DNA from: Arcicella aurantiaca
Lineage (GTDB): Bacteria > Bacteroidota > Bacteroidia > Cytophagales > Spirosomataceae
Assembly (NCBI RefSeq): GCF_003148625.1
Contig: NZ_QGGO01000016.1
Location: 62,001-126,000 of the forward strand
DNA: 64,000 nt
Direction: 5' to 3'
The position numbers and the translations under genes are program-made. This document shows positions 52,754 through 62,322 of the stretch, piece by piece (within the stretch, counting starts at the first letter, position 1; every line of letters begins with the position of its first letter). The notes under the pieces were generated by a model, which made no database searches, was not told the DNA's origin, and saw nothing but the letters and a program-made list of their open reading frames with translations.

Positions 52754-55081
52754 TTATCCTGTAATCAATACACTTTCACGTAATTTTTGAGTTGCAATAA
52801 TCATATTTTTCAAAGCGGCTTCTGTTTCTGCCCATTTGCGGGTTTTTAAACCACAATCTGGATTTACCCATAAATTTCTCGCTGGAATATGTACCAATGC
52901 TTTTTCTAATAATTGTAGCATTTCGTCGCTTTCTGGTACACGTGGCGAGTGAATATCATAAACTCCAGGACCAATTTCATTTGGATACTCAAATTCAACA
53001 AAAGCATCTAATAATTCCATTTGCGAACGTGAAGTTTCAATCGTTATCACATCGGCATCCATGGCGGCAATGTGTCTAATAATATCATTGAATTCAGAAT
53101 AGCACATGTGCGTATGAATTTGAGTAATATCTTGAACTTTTGAAGCACTTAATCTAAAAGCTTCAACTGCCCATTCCAGATAATTCTCCCAATCGGCTCT
53201 GCGTAATGGTAAACCTTCACGTATTGCAGGTTCATCTATTTGAATAACTTTTATGCCAGCTTTTTCTAAATCTAAAACCTCATCTCTAATCGCCAAAGCA
53301 ATCTGAAATGCGGTAGTTCTGCGTGGTTGGTCGTCTCTAACAAATGACCATTGTAAAATGGTAATCGGTCCCGTGAGCATACCTTTCATCAGTTTGTTGG
53401 TCTTTGACTGTGCAAAACTCGACCACTTAACGGTCATCGGGGTTGGGCGTTCTACGTCACCGTAAATAATGGGTGGTTTTACGCAACGACTTCCATAACT
53501 CTGCACCCAACCGTTCTGCGTAAACACATAGCCAGAAAGTTGCTCTCCGAAATACTCAACCATGTCATTTCGTTCAAATTCTCCGTGTACCAATACATCT
53601 AATCCGATTTCTTCTTGCCAATGAATAGACTTTTCGATTTCTTTTTCAATGAGATTTTCGTATTCTGCTTCCGACAATACCCCTTTTTTTAGTTTTGCTC
53701 TCAGCGTTCTTACTTCGTCTGTTTGTGGAAAAGAACCAATGGTTGTTGTTGGGAAAATAGGGAGCTTTAACGCCTCCAATTGCAAAGCCTGACGCACTTC
53801 AAATGGATTTTTACGTTGAGAATCCTCTTTGGTTATCGCATTTACTCGTTTTTTTACATGAGGTTTATGGATAAGTTCTGACTTTGTTCTACTCGCTATT
53901 GCTTCCTGATTTTCAGTGTATTGCAAAGAATGAAACAGACTGTATTCGCCCTTTGAGAGTGCTTTTAAAGTGGCTACTTCGTTTAATTTTTGTTTAGCGA
54001 AAGCCATCCATTTTTTGATTTCGGGCGTTAAAACGTCTTCGTTTTTCTCCAAATCTAAATCGCAAGGGCTATGTAATAATGAGCATGAAGGAGCAATCAA
54101 TAATCTATCTTCTGAAAGAATTTCAGACGCTCGTTTAATGAACGCTAATGATTTACTAAAATCATTTTTCCAAATATTTCGTCCGTCAATAATCCCTAAA
54201 GAAAGTAGTTTTTCAGACTGTACGAAGTGTGGTAATTCCAAAATATCGCCTAATTGTGACGGACAACGAACTAAATCCAGATGAAGGGCATCAATTGGCA
54301 GAGAGGTTGCCACGTGAATATTTTCACCTGTGCATTCAAAATAGGTAGCAACCATTATTTTAAGGCTCGTCAAAGATTCTCGAATCGTCTGATATGCCTG
54401 TTGAAAGGCAATTTGCTCATTTTCAGAAAGGTCTGAAGTCAAAGATGGTTCATCTAATTGCACCCAAACGGCTCCTTTACTTTCTAAATCTTTTAAAATA
54501 TCAATATAAACGGGTAATAGATTTTCTAATAAATCTATTCGCTCAAAACCATTTTCCTTTTCTTTGCCAAGTAATAAAAATGTAACAGGACCTACCAAAA
54601 CGGGCTTGGTGATAATACCAAGAGCTTTTGCTTCTTCAAAATCAAGAATTGCTTTGTTTGAGAAACGTGAAAAAGTCTGATTTTTGGTAAATTCAGGGAC
54701 AATGTAATGATAATTGGTATCAAACCATTTGGTCATTTCCATAGCCGAGATACTTATCTCATTTTGCTGATAACCTCTTGCCATCGCAAAGTAGGTGGTA
54801 AGTTCATCGGCAAAGCCTTTTTGTTCCAATTCTTTATAGCGAGTAGGAATCACACCTAACATCAAAGACATATCAAGCACATGGTCATAGAAAGAAAAGT
54901 CGTTTGATGGAATTAAATCAATACCTGCTTCCTGCTGAGTTTGCCAATTTTGTTGGCGAATTTTAAGAGCCGTCACTTGTAATTCTTCTACGGAAATTTT
55001 ACCAGCCCAAAATTGTTCCGAAGCACGTTTTAGCTCACGTTGGCTACCTATACGTGGATAACCCAAATTGTGTGTAATCAT
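52754..55081 (-). CDS. metE: Cobalamin-independent methionine synthase
   Basis: This 775-residue protein is of full MetE length. It begins MITHNLGYPRIGSQRELKRA and carries the metal-binding blocks QIHTHMCYSEFNDII and WVNPDCGLKTR. FPTTTIGSFPQT opens the C-terminal barrel at about 430. It transfers the methyl group of methyltetrahydrofolate polyglutamate to homocysteine without cobalamin. A cobalamin riboswitch lies in its leader, which fits repression when B12 allows MetH to work. It is a housekeeping-type gene inserted among accessory genes. Confidence 0.98.
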   Translation of the reverse strand: MITHNLGYPRIGSQRELKRASEQFWAGKISVEELQVTALKIRQQNWQTQQEAGIDLIPSNDFSFYDHVLDMSLMLGVIPTRYKELEQKGFADELTTYFAMARGYQQNEISISAMEMTKWFDTNYHYIVPEFTKNQTFSRFSNKAILDFEEAKALGIITKPVLVGPVTFLLLGKEKENGFERIDLLENLLPVYIDILKDLESKGAVWVQLDEPSLTSDLSENEQIAFQQAYQTIRESLTSLKIMVATYFECTGENIHVATSLPIDALHLDLVRCPSQLGDILELPHFVQSEKLLSLGIIDGRNIWKNDFSKSLAFIKRASEILSEDRLLIAPSCSLLHSPCDLDLEKNEDVLTPEIKKWMAFAKQKLNEVATLKALSKGEYSLFHSLQYTENQEAIASRTKSELIHKPHVKKRVNAITKEDSQRKNPFEVRQALQLEALKLPIFPTTTIGSFPQTDEVRTLRAKLKKGVLSEAEYENLIEKEIEKSIHWQEEIGLDVLVHGEFERNDMVEYFGEQLSGYVFTQNGWVQSYGSRCVKPPIIYGDVERPTPMTVKWSSFAQSKTNKLMKGMLTGPITILQWSFVRDDQPRRTTAFQIALAIRDEVLDLEKAGIKVIQIDEPAIREGLPLRRADWENYLEWAVEAFRLSASKVQDITQIHTHMCYSEFNDIIRHIAAMDADVITIETSRSQMELLDAFVEFEYPNEIGPGVYDIHSPRVPESDEMLQLLEKALVHIPARNLWVNPDCGLKTRKWAETEAALKNMIIATQKLRESVLITG

Positions 55082-55223
55082 TGTGTTGTTGTTTAAGTTT
55101 TAGAAAACTCAAAACACCACTCCCATCCGTTGGGTGCATAAGCACACGGCTATAAAAAGATAAAAAAGAAAATCAATGCGTGACTTAAACCCCGTTTCGT
55201 GAGGGAATAATCATTGAGAAATT

Positions 55224-55428
55224 TGGCAAGTCTCCTGACTTATAACATCGTTCCCGCCCTTCTCATTTTCTCAAACAATGGGCAACGTGGGGATTGACTC
55301 GTTCCAAAAGGAACTGTTACTTACAGTAGCACGTCTGTTCGTGATTTTCACACGATTCCTTTTTAATTTAGGTAAACTATTCATTTATCCTAAAACCAAA
55401 ATTCCGACTGATGGGTATTTGTTGAGTA
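55224..55428 (-). promoter_or_regulatory. Cobalamin (B12) riboswitch in the metE leader
   Basis: Read on the minus strand, the leader contains GGAATCGTGTGAAAATCACG, then GTGCTACTGTAAGTAACAG, which corresponds to the B12 core GCCACTGT. The terminal hallmark AAGTCAGGAGACTTGCC follows at about 55224-55241. Order and spacing match the cobalamin riboswitch. About 140 bases separate it from the metE start and include a GTGCTTATGCAC stem and a CACCCAACGGATGGGAGTG stem that could be the expression platform. The outer edges are approximate. Confidence 0.93.
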
Positions 55429-55435
55429 CTTTGCA

Positions 55436-55443
55436 AAGTTAAT
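55436..55443 (-). promoter_or_regulatory. Bacteroidota -7 promoter element for metE
   Basis: The minus strand reads TAACTTTG, an exact match to the Bacteroidota -7 consensus TAnnTTTG, just upstream of the riboswitch start. No convincing -33 TTG was picked out. Confidence 0.6.
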
Positions 55444-55748
55444 TTGTTTTAAAGTCTCTAAATTTTATTTTCTTTATTTTGTGTTTAAAATAGATATATT
55501 GTATTGATTTATTTAAAATAATAGACAAATTGATTTAATATATTGTATTTTGTGAAATATTTATCTTTTGTAAGAATGTAATTTTTAAATAAAATTACTT
55601 CATCAAATATTTGTTTTTTTGTAATCCCGAAAACGAGATTCACTCCGAATTTTAAATACATTCATCATAAAGAGTATGACATAACGTATCAGAATATATT
55701 TTGGAATAATGTTGTGATGAATGTACAAGAAATATCTCTTGTTTGAGC

Positions 55749-55934
55749 TTATACTAATTTTAAAAAGATATTGCGTGTATGAGTTTCTACGGAAGTCGTC
55801 GTTTTGAATGCTACGGTTTATACACAAATTTATAGAATAGACTTCCTGCGAAAGTGTTTTATGATTGAAAAATTTTCGCTATTTGTAGCCGAAAAGATGT
55901 TGTTTTACGACTTAAAACACTTTCGCAGGAAGTC
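55749..55934. repeat. Composite repeat with perfect 22-bp inverted repeat
   Basis: 55749-55805 matches the repeat at 49465-49520. Next, GACTTCCTGCGAAAGTGTTT (55840-55861) pairs perfectly with 55913-55934 around a loop of about 51 bases. No gene was found in 55444-55962. The hairpin lies 28 bp from the stop of the LytTR gene on the minus strand and could terminate it. Confidence 0.75.
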
Positions 55935-55962
55935 TAATAAATAAATTCATCTAATGATTTAT

Positions 55963-56712
55963 TTACACCAATTTATTTTTGAGATTAACAATCCTTTTTT
56001 GGAAGACCGTCAAGAAATCATCTTTATATTTTCCTGCGGTGGGAATGCGGGGGGCATTTTTCATAATAACCTCATTGCCGTCTAAAGCTTCAATAGATTT
56101 TATGGCAACAATATACGAACGATGAACCCTCAAAAAGTCCTTTACGGGTAATGATTCTTCAATCTCTCCTATGCCAATATACGTAACAATTCTATCGCCT
56201 TTTGTGGTGCATATAGTCACGTAATTTTTCATACCTTCGATATAAACAATATCTGAGAAATTAATCTTTTGGATTTTCCCTTTGTGTTCGGTTTTTACAA
56301 AAATAAAATCTTGTTGTTCGGCAGGTAATCCTTCGGTTGATAACTTTTGATGATTGACAATATTTAAAACCTTGTCAGTTGCTTTTAAAAACCTTTCATA
56401 AGGAATCGGTTTCATTAAATAGTCAACAACGTTCGGGAACTCATAGCTTTCTAAGGCAAATTGAGGATAAGCCGTAGTGAGAATTACCTTTAAATTTTCA
56501 TCAGCATGAAGTTTCAAAAAATCAAGCCCAGTGAGTTTGGGCATGTGAATATCTAAAAATAATAAATCAGCTTTGTGAGTTTTAACCATTGCGGGTATTT
56601 CCATTACATCTGTTGTACTACCCACCAAAGTTAAATAGGGTGTGTCGTTTACAAATTTGGTCAGAATATTAATGGCTGGTCTTTCGTCATCAACTATTAA
56701 ACATTTTATCAT
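55963..56712 (-). CDS. LytTR-family response regulator, second system
   Basis: This 249-residue protein has receiver motifs KCLIVDDERPAINIL, DLLFLDIHMPKLTGLDFL with acceptor Asp, LTTAYPQFALES and MKPIPYERF. The LytTR output follows: FVKTEHKGKIQKINFSDIVY, FLRVHRSYIVAIKSIEALDG. It forms a minus-strand pair with the kinase gene upstream (117-bp gap). It may regulate the divergent small peptide and LanC-like genes, which is inferred from position. Confidence 0.95.
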   Translation of the reverse strand: MIKCLIVDDERPAINILTKFVNDTPYLTLVGSTTDVMEIPAMVKTHKADLLFLDIHMPKLTGLDFLKLHADENLKVILTTAYPQFALESYEFPNVVDYLMKPIPYERFLKATDKVLNIVNHQKLSTEGLPAEQQDFIFVKTEHKGKIQKINFSDIVYIEGMKNYVTICTTKGDRIVTYIGIGEIEESLPVKDFLRVHRSYIVAIKSIEALDGNEVIMKNAPRIPTAGKYKDDFLTVFQKRIVNLKNKLV

Positions 56713-56829
56713 AGCATCAGTTATTATTAGTTATTTAGAGATTTATGGCAATTTTTTGGAAGCGTATTTTCATCAAAAATCTAATATTTTTGGCTAATAT
56801 CAAAACATTTGCTTTAAAAATTGAAAATT

Positions 56830-57960
56830 TTACCTATTGATAAGTTTATATTTTTTCAAATTCCTAAAAGCTTCCTCCATGTCCGAAATCGTAAATTCCA
56901 GAGCAAATTCATCTTCGGTATCCACAAAAATATTTACGTTGTATTTATCGCCGTACAAAATATCCATTCTGGTTCTGATATTATTCATACCAACGCCACT
57001 TGTATGTTCTTTTGGACCTTTATTTTTTCGGTTATAAATAGACAGAAATAAACTATTTTCTTCTATAAGCATGATGATTTTTGCAGGATTTTTTGGGTCG
57101 TGAATATCTCCGTGTTTAAAAATATTTTCGATGAAAGAAATCAAGACTAATGGCAAAATCTCCAAGTGATTAATATTTTCTTCTCCTTCGATGGTCAAAT
57201 CAAGATATAATTCATTGCTAAATCTCATTTTCTGGAGCTTCAAGTAATTCTTAATGTGATTAATCTCTGAATAGAGCGAAACCAGCGTGTCTTTTCCTGT
57301 TTCGGTGAGCGTATAACGCATAATGTTAGACAGCGTCATGATTGATTCTGCCACCGAATCAGAAACCATAATAGCCTCAGAATAAATAAAATTTAAGGTA
57401 TTGTACAAAAAGTGAGGATTTATCTGTGCTTGTAAAAAAGCAATTTGAGTCATGTCTTTTTGATGTTGGAGCTTAGCGTTAGCTTCCACTAATTTTCGCT
57501 CTCTTACCTCCAATTCTATGGCATGTTTTGCAAAACCGTAGCCATAAGCAAGGAGGAGATTATTTAGAAAGGCATAACCACTATCAGAAAGAAAGACATT
57601 GAGAACAAAGGGTTTATTGTCATACGGAGTCATAACATCTAAAAGCGGAAACAAATGAAAATTGAGTAGATACCGTATTTCTAAAAATAAAATTAAAATT
57701 AGAATGTTACCCAAAATGGCAAAAATGTATTTTCTTCTAAAGAGGAAATATTTGAGGATAAATATATTTGGAACAAATACGAACAAACCCCAAAGTGGAT
57801 AATTGATAATAACTCTTAGCAAATCTTTATATGATTTGATTTCAAGCGTATATAAACCAATATTGAACAGGATATAAATTGTCCAAAATGACGATAAAAA
57901 AAATATACTTTTCTTTCGATTTTGATAATAATTATAGACCCAATCAATAAATTTATTCAT
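56830..57960 (-). CDS. LytS/YehU-type sensor histidine kinase, second system
   Basis: This 376-residue protein has about four transmembrane helices (IFFLSSFWTIYILFNIGLYT onward). A linker coiled coil (ELEVRERKLVEANAKLQHQK) precedes the H-box LQAQINPHFLYNTLNFIYSE. The ATPase region has FIENIFKHGDIHD and SGVGMNNIRTRMDILYGD. It is unlike the mosaic pair at 45.5-47.8 kb in its helices. It lies divergent to the 39-residue peptide gene at 58217. Confidence 0.95.
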   Translation of the reverse strand: MNKFIDWVYNYYQNRKKSIFFLSSFWTIYILFNIGLYTLEIKSYKDLLRVIINYPLWGLFVFVPNIFILKYFLFRRKYIFAILGNILILILFLEIRYLLNFHLFPLLDVMTPYDNKPFVLNVFLSDSGYAFLNNLLLAYGYGFAKHAIELEVRERKLVEANAKLQHQKDMTQIAFLQAQINPHFLYNTLNFIYSEAIMVSDSVAESIMTLSNIMRYTLTETGKDTLVSLYSEINHIKNYLKLQKMRFSNELYLDLTIEGEENINHLEILPLVLISFIENIFKHGDIHDPKNPAKIIMLIEENSLFLSIYNRKNKGPKEHTSGVGMNNIRTRMDILYGDKYNVNIFVDTEDEFALEFTISDMEEAFRNLKKYKLINR

Positions 57961-58216
57961 AATATTTCGTTCTAATTTACCGTGAAAATAAAGAAAAGTA
58001 TAGGGAAAATAGCTATTAGTATAAGTTATTTCTGTGCCTCATTATTTTGATGCAACTTTGAATCAAGAAAACAACGAAACAAATTTAATTTAGTCTTTAA
58101 TAATAAAATAATAGAATATTTTGAATTAAACATTTGATAATCAGTTATTTGTAAATTTAAAGCTAATTTGATTTGTAATTTTTAAACATTATTAAAACCT
58201 CAAAAACTAAGAAAAC

Positions 58217-58336
58217 ATGAAAACTTCAACCTCAAATCTAACTGTAAAAAAAGTATCAATTGTTAAGTTTAACAATACCAATGAATTGGTTGATAATCAA
58301 TCAAGAAAATCTATAAGAACAGGGGAATGGTTCTAA
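58217..58336 (+). CDS. Small Cys-less peptide, candidate precursor or signal
   Basis: A 39-residue ORF (MKTSTSNLTVKKVSIVKFNN onward, ending RTGEWF). The segment LTVKKVSIVKFNN resembles the LSFEKKTIVSLEN leader of the peptide at 47962. No Cys is present, so a lanthionine ring is not possible. It lies about 215 bp upstream of a LanC-like gene that lacks zinc ligands, which makes a matched non-lanthionine pair conceivable. It is also divergent to a LytTR/kinase pair. Confidence 0.5.
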   Translation: MKTSTSNLTVKKVSIVKFNNTNELVDNQSRKSIRTGEWF

Positions 58337-58551
58337 TCATAAAATCCTCTAAAACCAATCATTCGTATAGCAAAACTACCCTTTTTGTATAATAAAATTT
58401 AATCTCTGAATTTATTTAAAGACCTTTGAAACAGATAAAACGATTACCTCTAAAACTATTAAAATTATTATTTAAATAAAAGAAACCTCAAGTTAACCTC
58501 TTTAAACTATTAACTATGAAAGTTGCCATGAAGACTTGAAATTACGCACTT

Positions 58552-59451
58552 ATGTATCAGTTAGACATTCCAAATTTTGCAAAAGAACTTATAAGTTCAA
58601 TTAGCTCAGAACAAGTTGATAGAATTTTTTCACAACAATATGAAGAAATTGTCAATCAAATTAAAATGGAAATAAATCCTAATCAACAAAGCCAATTTTC
58701 TGGTTTTTGGTGGGAAGAAAATGCCCAAAGAGCAAGTTATTGGTTCATCAAAATTCAAATGTCTTGGAATACTTCTGGAAGTAACTTCGACAAAACTCAT
58801 GTGTTCTTGAACAACCTTTTTGAAACCGAAGAAATAGATTTATCTTTTCAAAATGGATTAATGGGGCTTCTGCTCTGGTTGGGTCGAGAAAATGAAATGA
58901 TAAAGGATTTAGTAATTGAAGATTTTATCGAAAAAGCAACGCAGTTTTTATTAAGTAAAAAAATGAAGTTAAATGCCAATTGGAAACAATTTTCATTTTT
59001 CCCTGAAGCATTTGATGAAGACACTTGGACGAGCAACAATACGCTCTCGTGGACTGTCGGAGATTTACACCTTGTAAAATTATTCTATCGCCAATCAAAA
59101 GGTGATTCAGAAAGCAAATATTACGAAATCGCTGAGAATATCGGCTTGCATTCAACCACCCGTGTACGTGAAGAACAAACCCAAATTACGGACTCTTCGC
59201 TGGCAAATGGTTCAATTGGCTTAGTAGTTTTGTACAACGCTCTTTATCAAGAAACGGGTCAAGAAGCCTATCTGAAATCAAGCCAATATTGGCGAATGAG
59301 AACTGAAAAATTCTTGGAAATAGAATTACAAAATGGTTATTACGCAGGTCGTGAAGACAATATTTTGGATGGATTAGCAGGAATTTTAATGGTTTTTCAA
59401 GAATTAGAAAAAGAAGAAATAAGTCCTTTGCTTACGTATTTGGCAGGATAA
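58552..59451 (+). CDS. LanC-like alpha/alpha-toroid protein without zinc ligands
   Basis: This 299-residue protein shows the repeated hairpin glycine motifs of lanthionine cyclases: SFQNGLMGLLLWL, then LSWTVGDLHLVKLFY, then SSLANGSIGLVVLYNAL and LDGLAGILMVF. In active LanC the second and third motifs are WCYGxPG and CHGxAG, with Cys, Cys and His holding zinc. Here they read SWTVGD and LANGSIG, so all three ligands are gone. It is also about 100 residues shorter than typical LanC. A non-catalytic scaffold or a decayed cyclase are both possible. Confidence 0.75.
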   Translation: MYQLDIPNFAKELISSISSEQVDRIFSQQYEEIVNQIKMEINPNQQSQFSGFWWEENAQRASYWFIKIQMSWNTSGSNFDKTHVFLNNLFETEEIDLSFQNGLMGLLLWLGRENEMIKDLVIEDFIEKATQFLLSKKMKLNANWKQFSFFPEAFDEDTWTSNNTLSWTVGDLHLVKLFYRQSKGDSESKYYEIAENIGLHSTTRVREEQTQITDSSLANGSIGLVVLYNALYQETGQEAYLKSSQYWRMRTEKFLEIELQNGYYAGREDNILDGLAGILMVFQELEKEEISPLLTYLAG

Positions 59452-59463
59452 AAATGACCTCTT

Positions 59464-59640
59464 AATTAGGGGTTGGGATTTAGGTATTAGGATTTAGTGT
59501 TAGAACTCGTGATTAATCAAGTTATTACAGCATAATCAAACATTGCCTAAATTTACTTAATTAGAATTTAGTTGTTAAAACTACCGACGTTTTGGATTGT
59601 GTTGTGTTTAAACTCGCTATCAATCAGGATGTTATAGATT
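59464..59640. repeat. ATTAGGATTTAG tract and spacer repeats
   Basis: GGGGTTGGGATTTAGGTATTAGG, then GATTTAGTG and ACTCGTGATTAATCAAG repeat, in changed form, sequences near 41463-41551. A second ACTCGCTATCAATCAGGATGTTATAG copy lies at about 59614-59639. No gene is encoded. Confidence 0.55.
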
Positions 59641-59684
59641 TTAAGAGGTAAGCAAAATTTTAACTTGCACTAAAAAATATTAAA

Positions 59685-61877
59685 ATGTTACGATGGAAGA
59701 CGCTCGTCTGCCTCACGTTTGGACTGTGCCTGTACGGTAGCATTTCATGGGGGCAAGCCTACATACGAGGTGTGGCAACCTACAATAAAGTCAATCCTTT
59801 GGTCGGGGCGAGTATCACTATTGATGGTACTTACGACGGAGCAACCAGCCTGAAAGACGGTTCTTTCCAGATTGAAACGCAGGAACTTGGGAAACAAAAA
59901 TTGGTTTGTCATTTAATAGGTTTTGCAGACGTAACAATGCCGATTGAAATTACAAAGGGAGCAACTATAAACGTAGAAGTGGTTTTTACGATGAAAGCCT
60001 CCAGAATTGAAGAAGTGGTCGTCAGAAATCCAGCCTTTACCAGCAGTGATAAAAGCCGAGTAACTACTTTAAAACCTTTGGATATTTTAACCACTGCGAG
60101 TGATGGAAATATCACGTCGGCTCTCAAAACACTTCCGGGAGCTCAACAAATTGGCGAAAGTGGCGATTTGTTCGTCAGGGGAGGAACAGGCAGCGAAACC
60201 AAAACGGTCATTGATGGTTTGGTAGTTAATAATTTCAATTACAGTTCGCCGTCGGGTGTGGCGTCACGAAGTCGTTTTCCCCCCGGTTTATTCAAAGGTT
60301 CGTTTTTTAGTAGTGGCGGATATTCAGCATTGTACGGTCAGGCACTTTCTTCAACCTTAATTTTAGATTCGGAAGATATTCCGTTAAAAAGTAGTGCAGA
60401 CCTCACCATAACCCCTTTTTGGCTCGGAGCAGGGGTAAATAAAGTCAATAGAAATGGTAAAAACTCGTGGGGAGGAAGCGTAAATTATACAAATCTCGCT
60501 CCTGTGTTTTCAGTCACCAAACCTTCTATGCAGTTTGACAAAGTTCCAGAATATTTAGATGCAACGTTTTTTGCAAGACAAAAAATAGGCACGAGCGGAA
60601 TGCTGAAATTTTATGGAAGTGTCGGTTCAAATAGCGTAGGTGTAACTCAAAAAGATGCTGATTATGAAGGTGTTAAAGACGAAATTACGATAAAAAGTAA
60701 AAACGTTTATACCAATCTGACCTACAAACAGAATTTGAATAATGGTTGGAAAATGTACGCAGGATTATCTTGGAGTGGCAATTACGACAATAATGCTATC
60801 CGTGCATACAGAATAGACTCTGCGATAACTGTATTTGATTCCGTCGGGAAATTTAATTCAAGTTATTTGCAAGCCAAATGGGTTTTGACCAAACAGATTT
60901 TTAATCGTTCAAAATTGCATTTTGGAAGTGAATTCCAAAATAATGATGAAAAAATTATCTCGGTAAAAAAACAGCTTGAAAAGGCTCAAACGGATAATTT
61001 AACGGCTCTTTTTGTAGAAACAGATACTTATTTGTCAGATAATTTGACGGCAAGAATTGGACTAAGATACGAATATAGTTCTTTGATGGATAAAGCAAAT
61101 ATTGCCCCCAGAGCATCGTTAGGCTATACTTTTATGAATGCAAGTGTGCTGACGGCTTCGTATGGAGAGTTTTATCAGAAACCTGACAATAATTTACTTT
61201 GGCAAAAGCAAAATTTAGATTTTACCAACGCAAGCCACTATATTTTGACGTATCAAAAATCAGATAGTTATCATTCGTTCCGAACAGAATTATTTTACAA
61301 AGATTATAAACGTTTAGTCAAAACCGTTCCCGATTTTAATAACAACGGTAGAGGCTACGCACAGGGAATAGAATTGTTTTGGAGAGATAAAAAGACTTTC
61401 AAAGGGTTTGATTATTGGCTGACTTATTCATTTTTAGATACCCAAAGAGAGTTTTTGAATTATGCTAAATTGGCTCAACCAACTTTTGCCGCAAACCATA
61501 CGGCTTCGGCAGTGGTAAAGAAGTTCTTTTCTGGATTGGCAACTAATATTGGTTTAACTTATACCTATGCCAGCGGACGACCATATTATAACCCAAACCG
61601 CCCGAAGGAAGAGTTTTTAAGTGACAAAACGATTGATTTTCACAACTTAGGATTGAGCGTTGCCTATTTACCCAAAATTAAAAAAACGTTTTCGGTATTA
61701 GTCCTAACGGTGAGTAATATTTTAGGGAATCAGCAAGTGTATGGATATAATTATTCAAAAAGCGATTCTTCACAACGAACGGCGATTACGCCAGTAAATA
61801 ACCCATTCGTTTTCCTCGGTTTGTTTGTCAATTTTGGCATCGACCGAAGCAACGAAATTATCAACGGAAGACTTTAA
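59685..61877 (+). CDS. TonB-dependent outer-membrane receptor, second
   Basis: This 730-residue protein has a signal peptide (LVCLTFGLCLYGSISWGQ). A carboxypeptidase-like domain follows at about 26-105 (GVATYNKVNPLVGASITIDG, TSLKDGSFQI), then a plug at about 125-230 (GNITSALKTLPGAQQIGESG, LFVRGGTGSETKTVIDGL) and a barrel ending with FVFLGLFVNFGID. It is unrelated in detail to the receptor at 10194. It leads a module with two small periplasmic proteins (20-bp gap, then overlap). Ligand unknown. Confidence 0.92.
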   Translation: MLRWKTLVCLTFGLCLYGSISWGQAYIRGVATYNKVNPLVGASITIDGTYDGATSLKDGSFQIETQELGKQKLVCHLIGFADVTMPIEITKGATINVEVVFTMKASRIEEVVVRNPAFTSSDKSRVTTLKPLDILTTASDGNITSALKTLPGAQQIGESGDLFVRGGTGSETKTVIDGLVVNNFNYSSPSGVASRSRFPPGLFKGSFFSSGGYSALYGQALSSTLILDSEDIPLKSSADLTITPFWLGAGVNKVNRNGKNSWGGSVNYTNLAPVFSVTKPSMQFDKVPEYLDATFFARQKIGTSGMLKFYGSVGSNSVGVTQKDADYEGVKDEITIKSKNVYTNLTYKQNLNNGWKMYAGLSWSGNYDNNAIRAYRIDSAITVFDSVGKFNSSYLQAKWVLTKQIFNRSKLHFGSEFQNNDEKIISVKKQLEKAQTDNLTALFVETDTYLSDNLTARIGLRYEYSSLMDKANIAPRASLGYTFMNASVLTASYGEFYQKPDNNLLWQKQNLDFTNASHYILTYQKSDSYHSFRTELFYKDYKRLVKTVPDFNNNGRGYAQGIELFWRDKKTFKGFDYWLTYSFLDTQREFLNYAKLAQPTFAANHTASAVVKKFFSGLATNIGLTYTYASGRPYYNPNRPKEEFLSDKTIDFHNLGLSVAYLPKIKKTFSVLVLTVSNILGNQQVYGYNYSKSDSSQRTAITPVNNPFVFLGLFVNFGIDRSNEIINGRL

Positions 61878-61896
61878 ACTTTAAAATATACAAATC

Positions 61897-62322
61897 ATGA
61901 AAATGAAATTTTTACTTACCCTATCATTGATTTTTGGAGCTTTAACTGCCAGCTATTCACAAAACATAAAAGTGAAAATCCAAAGTAACAAAAAACATCA
62001 GGGAACGCTACACGTGGCTCTTTGCAACAATCCTGATGATTTTATGTCTGAAACCTACAAACAAGTGGCAGTAAAAGTACCCGCAAGTGGTGAAACAACC
62101 GTTGACTTTTCTAAAATTCCGCACGGAAAATATGCCATCAGAGTTTATGTTGATACGGATAATAGTGGAGATTTGACGACCAATCTGATTGGTATTCCAG
62201 AAGAGCCTTTCGGATTTTCAAATAACCCAAGAATCAAATTAGGACCTCCCACTTTTGAAGCAGCCAGCTTTGACTTCAAAAATGACATCAATCTAACTAT
62301 CAACTTATTATCTGTAAAATAA
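61897..62322 (+). CDS. DUF2141 family secreted protein
   Basis: This 141-residue protein has a signal peptide ending near SYSQNIK. A beta-sandwich pattern follows with KIPHGKYAIRVYVDTDNSGDLT and IPEEPFGFSNNPRIKLGPPTF, the diagnostic block of DUF2141. Such proteins commonly accompany TonB receptors in Bacteroidota. Its stop overlaps the next start by one base (TAATG), so translation is coupled. Confidence 0.9.
   Translation: MKMKFLLTLSLIFGALTASYSQNIKVKIQSNKKHQGTLHVALCNNPDDFMSETYKQVAVKVPASGETTVDFSKIPHGKYAIRVYVDTDNSGDLTTNLIGIPEEPFGFSNNPRIKLGPPTFEAASFDFKNDINLTINLLSVK

Noticed and set aside
58217-59451. Functional class I lanthipeptide cluster
   Set aside because: No LanB is in the window, the LanC-like protein lacks zinc ligands, and the peptide has no Cys.
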